Source of the DNA: Guyanagaster necrorhizus
Taxonomy: Eukaryota > Basidiomycota > Agaricomycetes > Agaricales > Physalacriaceae
Direction: 5' to 3'
Assembly (NCBI RefSeq): GCF_019112545.1
Contig: NW_025064881.1
Location: 1,214,591 to 1,278,590, forward strand
DNA: 64,000 nt
Below the pieces are notes generated by a model. It did no database searches, was not told the DNA's origin, and saw only the letters and a program-made list of their open reading frames with translations. Positions 57,480 through 64,000 of this stretch are shown piece by piece (the first letter of the stretch is position 1; each line of letters opens with the position of its first letter). The translations under genes were made by a program, and so were the position numbers.

Positions 57480-59772
57480 GACAAGTCCTGACAATTGTAA
57501 GGAGGCATAGATTATTCCTCAAAGTAGAAAAGTGTGAGTTCAAGATATCTGAAACTGAGTATCTGAGAGTCATTATTAGTGAAGGAAGTATTCAAATGAA
57601 CTCTATAAAGATCAAAGGGATAACAGAGTGGCCAGAATCATCAAAGAAGAAGGAATTACAATTCTTTCTTAGATTCATCAACTTCTACTGACATTCTATC
57701 AAGAACTACAGTAAAATCATCTGGCTAATGACTCAACTTACCAGCAATGTACTATGAACCTGAGGAGTTACACAGAAAAATGCATTCAAGTGACTAAAGA
57801 AGCAACTAGCAAAGAATGTGGTATTAGCAATACCAATGGAATAAGGGAAATTCTATATAGAAGTAAATTCTAGCAAGGAGAGCATTGGCACTGTTCTCTC
57901 TCAAGAACAGAAGAGCAAGTGATGACCAGTTGCATTTTTATCTAAAGCCTTCACTGTGATAGAATAAAACTATGAAATCTATGACAAGAAGTTACTCACT
58001 ATTATGCTTATACTTGCAGAGTGGCAACACTATCTTATGGGCATGCTTTAGAAATTTGAGATCTAGACAGACTACAGAACCTTAAATACTTTCAACTCTC
58101 TCAGAAACTAAACTGACAGCAAACATGATGGGTCACTGAGCTAGCCAAGTATCAGTTCACACTCTACCACAATATTGAGAACCATGAACAAAAAGGTGAA
58201 CTTACTCAGCTGGCAAGCAGACCATGACCAGAGAAGAGACAATAACAGTGAAATCATGCTCCTGAAGTCAGAGCACTTTAGAGCAATAATCATACTAACA
58301 GAGGAAGAAGCATATGAGTGCATTAAAAGCATGACCAGACAGACAGAATTATGGGACTAGAAGGTTGCACCATCAATCAATCATAGTAGAGAGATGATAA
58401 AGGAGAAAGACCTCATATACTATGATAAAAGAATTTACATTTTTAGAGACCATGAACTTCATAGAGAGATTATCACCCACTCATATGATCACATCACAGC
58501 AGGACATTCAGGAATCACCAAAACCAAGGAACTGGTGCTATGGAAATATTGGTGGCCAAAGATGAAAGAGAATATAGAAAAGTACATCAAAGCATGTAAA
58601 ACATATCAATGAATGAAGTCAAACACTCAGGTGAAAACAGTCCTCCTACATTTAAACAAAGTATCTATGGAACTATAGATACACATTTCTATAAACATAA
58701 TAATCAAAATGCAGTGGCTTTGACACCATCATAGTCATTATAGACTGCTTCTTCAAGATAATCATCTCCATAGCCTGTACTATAAAACTCTTGTCAGAAG
58801 GATAGGCAAAGATATTATAGGATAAGATGTATGCTAAACACAGCATGTCTCAGGTGGTTATTTCAGATTGAGGACTCTAATTCATCTCTAAATTCATGAC
58901 TGATCTGCATTATCTACTACAGATCAAGAGCAATGCCTCTACTGCATATTATCCACAAACTGATGGACAGATAAAATAGATCAACTAAGAAATTGAAAAG
59001 TATCTATGGATGTTTATCAATCACCAACAAGATAATTAGACAGAATGGCTTATGCTTGTAGCCTTCTAACACAACAACCATGCTCACTCAGCAAGAGAAA
59101 AATCTCTCTTTTTCATCAATCATGGCTGACACCTCAAGGTCACTGCAATCAACCACCACTCTGCTAAAACTTCTGCATCAGTCACATTCACCAAACAAAT
59201 ATCTCAGATTCACAAAGAACAGCATTTGAAAATGCCACTGCAGCAATGAAGGACCAGTATGATAGACAAAAAAAACCCACTATGCCATATATGATAGGTG
59301 ATAAGATCTGGTTGGACACCACCAATCTCCATCTGCCATGACCTAAGAAGAAGCTGATAGACAAACAAACTGGCCCCTTCATAATCACTATAAAGATTGG
59401 CCTATCAGCTTACAAACTCACACTCCCACTGGATTGGAAGATTCATCCTGTCTTTAATAAAACACTACTCTCCCTCTTCATTTCACTGGCCTTTCCCAAT
59501 CAGGAACAACTTCCACCATCAGAACCTGATCTTGTTAATAAAGAAGAATTATATAAGATCAAGTCAATCCTTGATTTTTATCTCTACAAAGTGCATAGTC
59601 ACTATAGACAGAGTCTCTCTATAATAACTGACTACTTGGTGAAGTGGAAGAGATACAGCCCAGAATCAAATCAGTGAGTCAATAAGAAATAGATGACAGT
59701 TGACAATACTATTACTAAATATCACTTCCATCATGATGGCTTCTTGACTCATCTCTACTCTCAAACTACAGC
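57480..59772 (+). pseudogene. Element J: pol 3' half (RT end, RNase H, integrase, chromodomain)
   Basis: Starts in RT after the catalytic box (QVLTIVRRHRLFLKVEKCEFKI), followed by KKKELQFFLRFINFY. RNase H is near 57850-58090. The integrase zinc region near 58490-58615 (HSYDHITAGHSGITKTKELVL...CKTYQ) is open. The core lies near 58690-59000, the C-terminal part near 59270-59350 (KIWLDTTNLHLP) and the chromodomain near 59620-59690 (TDYLVKWKRYSPESNQ). Many stops. It is more divergent from E than B, C, D, F and H are, so I treat it as a second family. The 5' half is missing. Confidence 0.82.
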
Positions 59773-59803
59773 CATCAGGATGATAGTCTTAAAAAGAGGG
59801 TAA

Positions 59804-60244
59804 TATTATGATTTTTTAATTTATCTTATCTTATCTAAGATGCTTATCTAATCTTCAGTACCTATCTAATCCTATCAGTCAGACCAATAACCACAACTAT
59901 ACTAGATGACTCATGCTATTGTACTGTGACTTGTGACTAATATCTCATCAACAGACAATACCTATTGTTTCATGCACCTATTACACACTTGTTCAGTTTC
60001 AATCCACAGATAGCTACAATAAGTAAGACTATATTTATCACACTCAAAAACATATTTAAGTAGCCTAGCTCTCACTGTAATAGACCCAGCTTCAAGCTAA
60101 AGTCTATTCTATACCACTCACTCTCAAGCCTACTTGGAAATGCCTTGATCATCACAAGAAGTTAGACACCAAAAGTGGACTCTGGTGTGGTTGTATGAAT
60201 ATAACACACTATAAATCTGACTCACATGATGAGCAGGTCTAACA
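59804..60244 (+). repeat. Element J 3' LTR
   Basis: 441 bp, starting tattatgatttttt (tg changed to ta) and ending ggtctaaca. It is preceded by the stem-loop remnant gccatcaggatgatagtctta and the purine tract aaaagagggta. Confidence 0.85.
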
Positions 60245-60975
60245 TTACCAGACAGAATCCACAGAAGATCATACTCACACTCACATGTCAGCTAGCACAT
60301 TTGATCTCCAATTATTGATCAGTAATCACTGATACAATTGTATCAACCAATGCAAATTATCTTCTGCTCTCTGTACAACTGTCAATACAACTTTAATTCT
60401 TCATTATTAACACATCTGCCAGAATCAAAAGATGTGATGTCATTTATCTGATCAATAGTCTAGATGAATATAACAAGAAGCAATGTGCCTCATCCTTGAA
60501 CTCATTGCTAGCAGAGTTTGGCTGAGCAATAGAGTCAGCTAATATCACACTTGTCATCTTCAATCAGAAATAGGACTCATTCTATATGCTGTGCAAACAT
60601 TTGTCACATTGGTTGATTTGGATGGGGATTTGGAGAGCAACAATACCTCAAAGAAAAGTGAACTATAGGACTTACTCTCCAGCTGCAACCTCCTGACAGC
60701 ATTGCTCAAACTCTTTGGAAATGGAAACTTCATCTTATCTGTCAACAACATAATCCTGCAACAAGCATCTGTTATTAGTAAGGAAATGTGTTGGAAAGAT
60801 CTTCTTACCCCAACTAGAGACTATAATTCATCCCAAGAGGAGGTTGCTAATAGCAAAGTAAAACTTGACTGCAGTGTCAGAATAGACCTGTTCCTCCTTT
60901 CTTCCTTCAACCAGCCAATTCCTTTTCCCCAAAGTGAAATTTCATCATCTGATCCATGCAGATATCTGTCTTGAG
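60245..60975 (+). other. Degenerate transposon-derived sequence, gag-like end
   Basis: No gene is recognised. An open stretch at 60702-60974 ends LLSSFNQPIPFPQSE, resembling the ORF1/gag boundary segment SIFNQPISFPL of element B, so at least the end is probably an old Gypsy 5' coding fragment. CpG is nearly absent, as in the other repeats. Confidence 0.45.
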
Positions 60976-61162
60976 TTATGAGAGACTCTGTTGGCCTCAA
61001 AGTTCATGTCATCATTGATTTGTACCCTCATCTTAAATCACTGGCATGTAATTAAGGATACTGCTTACTGGTGCATCTTCCCTCTTTGTTACATCTCATT
61101 CCTGACCTTCGACGGGTTCACATATTTCTAGCTTTGAATCTAATGTCTTCCCTCTGGCACAT
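60976..61162. other. Boundary between repeats and gene space
   Basis: No coding or RNA feature seen. It contains the 3' flank of the Mss51-type gene; the first CpG-bearing sequence (cgacgggttc) appears near 61110. Confidence 0.5.
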
Positions 61163-62825
61163 TTAATATCCAGTGTTCGCTAAGGCCTCAGGCTCTTGCC
61201 CCACAACTCCAAGTTCACTTCCAGCTTCGATATCACCGTCCGACTTCCACACCACCAGCGTAAACCCATTCACCACATTGGGCAAGCGGTACATCGGTAT
61301 ACCACGCTGCCCCGGCGTCTGGAATGGGTTTAAGTCAATCGCGTATTCCCTCCTCGCAGGCACACGAAACCCAAGTAACATCCGGGGAAACATCGAACGC
61401 TGCTGCTCGCACGACAGCTCCGCGTATTTAGTGACAGCAAAAGGAAGCGACAATAGATGCGCCGTCTGGACGACGGGGATCCATTCTTTGTACGACCCAA
61501 GGCCGGCATTGAAGGCGATGATCGCGTCAGGGCGGCGGGAATCTACTATGTCTGGAGACGAGGTGGGTGAATCCCCGTGCAAGAATATTTCGATAGAGCC
61601 GCTCCCGCATTCCTTTGGAGCTTTATAAGCAAAGACTGGGGAAGAGGAGGATGACTTGGCGACGAGGGATTGTGGGTGGGATTTCTTCGCCTCTGAGACG
61701 AGTTTCTCGACGCTCTGGCCGAAGAGCAGGAGCTTGATGTCATGGTACGGCAACAAGAGTGCTATTTCAGAGAACCTGATAGAAATATGGTTAGTCCTCG
61801 TTTGCTAAAAAAAATAAATGTTCTACTGACAGAGGAAGATAATTTAACTCCACTTCGGCACCAATGGCATGAATGAGAAGCGGTACCCGCTTTCCCGTAC
61901 TCCCTGCACTAGGACCAGTCACCTCCAAACAATGAACAATCAACCAATACGCGCTCAGGGGAAAGCTCATAAGAAGTGCAGCGGGAGATTCCCTAGGGAG
62001 CTTCCGCCATTCGTGCCACGCGTCCCAACCATCAATCTCCCGCTCCACCAGCTGAGGCTTCTTACCCACAGACGCGAAATCTCGGTATGGAATCAGCCTA
62101 TCAGGCAACTTCCAGCCTTCAGAATCGGTGAGATGCTTCGTACTCAAGAGGTCCTTCCCATCGAGGTGGTCGAATTTACCGAGTTCGGATTTTAGCATAG
62201 CGCTGTAGGGCGAGCCTTCGGCCAAAGCTTTTCTGAGCTCGCCCATGTTCTGGTGGGGAATCGGCCCGCCTCTGTGACTCCAAAAACCGAATCCGGAGCC
62301 ACCAAGTACGTCGAAGCGGCCCCGGGCGATGCTATTGTTGAAGGTACCGTCCGTTTCGAGGCGGCCCCAAGGAAAGGAAGTTAGGATCGCTTGAGTCTCC
62401 GGGAGACGTAGCATGTGTCTCTGTAGAAGAGTCACTAAGGAATAAGTTGAATATTTGGAGACTGGTTTCTTTCACCTTGTTGTCGGGACATAGCTGTTTG
62501 TGAGTAGAGAACCTTAACCCTGTTCCATACTTCCAGTCGTGTTTGCTGCACTGTAGACGGTCAGTACCTTGAAAGAAATTCAAAGAATAGCACAAACCTC
62601 TTTGTTACAATATATAACTGCCTTACACGCCCCGCATCGTAGTGGTTTCTTTGGAGGCATAATGTTCTGCTTGCACGACGCGCAGACGGGCACGACACCA
62701 AAATCAAGGTCATCAGGTATATGGCCCTTCTTTTCAGCAGCCATTAGCATTTTCGCCGCCCTTGTGAGATCTCCAAAGAAATCTATATTCCCCATCCTGC
62801 TAAGCATTTGTTCTATGTTGGCCAT
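61163..62825 (-). CDS. MYND-finger protein of the Mss51 type (mitochondrial), four exons
   Basis: Exons on the minus strand: 62825-62598, 62550-62476, 62420-61831 and 61775-61163, joined by 47-, 55- and 55-nt introns with GT-AG ends; the last has gactaac as a likely branch site. The sum is 1506 nt, 501 residues. A MYND zinc finger at residues about 48-97 has CASC, CGAC, YCNKEC, and the final H and C (STHKQLC), with one codon split by no intron. The rest matches the fungal Mss51 C-terminal region (FPWGRLETDGTF; ELNYLPLFSEIALLLPYHDIKLLLFG; IIAFNAGLGSYKEW). Yeast Mss51 activates COX1 mRNA translation in mitochondria; other family members are less defined. The ATG at 62825 was chosen because the upstream in-frame start is TTG. 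Confidence 0.88.
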
Positions 62826-62942
62826 CTTGAAGCTGAAGTGAAAGAAGCGATCCGAATTTGCCAAAACCACGCGACGCGACAATACTAATTAGGGACGGCT
62901 ATGAACTGTTCTCCTAACGCTAGTATACCAACCTCCCCTTGC

Positions 62943-64000
62943 CTAGTCTTCTCCATGCTTATCATACACGTACTCCACATATACAGGCTCCCACAACTTT
63001 GCCTTCGCCTTAGCTCGTACTTCCTCCTTCGACCAAGGAACGCCCGCAACACCTTCTTCGATCCCCTGCTCAGCAACAGCAACAGCTACCTCAAAGTTCA
63101 CCTGAGGCGCGTCGCCAAAGTCTGGCAGAAGCGCATTATCCGGATCTTTCAACGCTGGGGACAAAGATGCCAATCTGCGCGCCCCCGCGATAATCATTGT
63201 GTCTGTCATCTTGCGAGACTGACAGAGCATAGAACCAAATCCAAGCCCAGGATAGATCAGCGCATCTAAGAGGACGATGAATAACACGGTAGAAGAAAGA
63301 AGACAATTGACATACTGTTACATTCCGCAATGATATAATCCTTCCCGTTCAGCATCTTGGCTGGAGGGAACGGACTACCTGTGGCCAACAATGCCTTCCC
63401 GCCCGTCCAGTCATTCGCGTCACTCGGGTGGACCTCTACCAATCGGCTCGGGTTCGACAGAGGGAGGATGATCGGTCTCTCACAATGTGCCGCCATCGAC
63501 TTCACGACCTCTTCCGTGAAAGCACCCGCATGAGTCGAGCACCCAATCAGCACCGTCGGCTTTACTTGCTTAACTACATCCAGGAGGCCGATCTCGCCGG
63601 CAAACGATGCCCATTCCTCGTCCGATCGAATGAAAGCGTGAAGGTCCTTTCGAACATCAGGTGTACTCTGCCTGATGAGGCCGTGCTTGTCGATAAGCCA
63701 GAATTTGGCGTTGGCCTCTTCTTCCGGAGTACCGTCTGTAGCAACCATGGCGTCACGCAGCTGTTTCGTGATGCCCAGCCCGGCGGAGCCTGCGCCGTAG
63801 ATGATGAATCGCTGATCACAGAGCTTGGTCTTCGTGATGCCGATAGCAGACATGACACAAGAGAGAGTGACTGCACCGGTTCCTTGACTTTACAAAAGTG
63901 AGGTTAAAGTGATAACATCAGTGACTAGAGCATCTTACATATCGTCATTAAACACTGAATGAGTGTCCCGATAGCGTTCGAGTATGCGTTGGGCATTCGT
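62943..64000 (-). CDS. Malic enzyme (NAD(P)-dependent), 3' part, three exons in view
   Basis: Minus strand, entering from the window edge. Exons are 64000-63939, 63887-63316 and 63265-62943, with introns of 51 and 50 nt (GT-AG); the joined frame is 318 residues to the stop. It begins in the conserved block RYRDTHSVFNDDIQGTGAVT and then has a Rossmann motif (YGAGSAGLGI), STHAGAFTEEVV, PLSNPSRLVEVHP and YPGLGFG, all malic-enzyme signatures. The enzyme converts malate to pyruvate and CO2 with reduction of NAD+ or NADP+; cofactor choice and compartment cannot be settled from this part. No frame damage. The N-terminal half is outside the window. Confidence 0.93.

Noticed and set aside
1..61000. 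Classical RIP signature (CpA to TpA)
   Set aside because: Visible changes centre on CpG (cg to tg or ca) and CA/TG dinucleotides remain abundant. A proper index was not computed, so this is a judgement by eye.
61173..61628. Plus-strand ORF of 151 codons
   Set aside because: Antisense shadow of the last exon of the Mss51-type gene, whose own frame shows clear family motifs.
63428..63901. Plus-strand ORF of 157 codons
   Set aside because: Antisense to malic enzyme exon 2; no own features.
1..64000. tRNA, rRNA or CRISPR features
   Set aside because: Nothing resembling a tRNA cloverleaf, rRNA segment or regular spaced repeat was seen; the repeated sequences are LTRs.

Overview
The window is one end of a fungal chromosome segment, probably from an Agaricomycete-like basidiomycete. 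Two genes with 47-55 nt introns at the right end support a fungus; the finer placement is inference. From 1 to about 61,000 almost everything is transposon-derived, AT-rich and depleted of CpG. From about 61,100 to 64,000 the sequence is ordinary, CpG-containing gene space. It holds a spliced MYND-finger/Mss51-type protein gene and the 3' part of a malic enzyme gene, both on the minus strand and 117 bp apart.

The repeat region is a set of nested LTR retrotransposons whose boundaries can be read directly, mostly as matching LTR pairs with 5-bp target duplications. Element A (minus, chromovirus-type Ty3/Gypsy; left end outside the window) is split by element B (plus, 2910-55010). B holds three insertions: C (minus, 5105-13106, TSD ggatc), D (minus, 17889-36607, TSD gactg) and H (plus, 37002-54186, decayed TSD). 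D holds a pogo/Fot1-type DNA transposon (18378-20771, TA duplication) and the youngest full-length retrotransposon E (plus, 26071-34194, TSD atatt). H carries in its 5' LTR a Ty1/Copia element G (37125-46106, TSD atcac). G holds a 5'-truncated Gypsy element F (39207-45149), which holds a solo LTR I (39786-41201). The chain A>B>H>G>F>I is six deep. Beyond B, 55311-60975 holds older fragments of a related second Gypsy family (J and K LTRs, J pol) and other debris.

The dominant Gypsy family has a consistent plan: LTR of 437-479 bp, a 13-nt primer site, a 5' ORF (ORF1: N-terminal hydrophobic helix, then a charged coiled-coil region), Gag with a CCHC knuckle, Pol (protease, RT, RNase H, integrase, C-terminal chromodomain), a conserved stem-loop, a purine tract and the 3' LTR. 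No tRNA-type primer site is seen. Instead the 13 nt after the 5' LTR are the exact reverse complement of a 13-mer inside the LTR, about 30 nt after a TATA-like box. This is the layout of Tf1-type self-priming. Related elements change both partners together.

No transposon copy looks autonomous. E keeps all three reading frames without apparent indels but has 18 nonsense codons, 13 of them TGA, and a YLDN reverse-transcriptase box. Its two LTRs differ only by transitions, many at CpG. The older copies have lost nearly all CpG. This pattern fits cytosine methylation and deamination acting on repeats.
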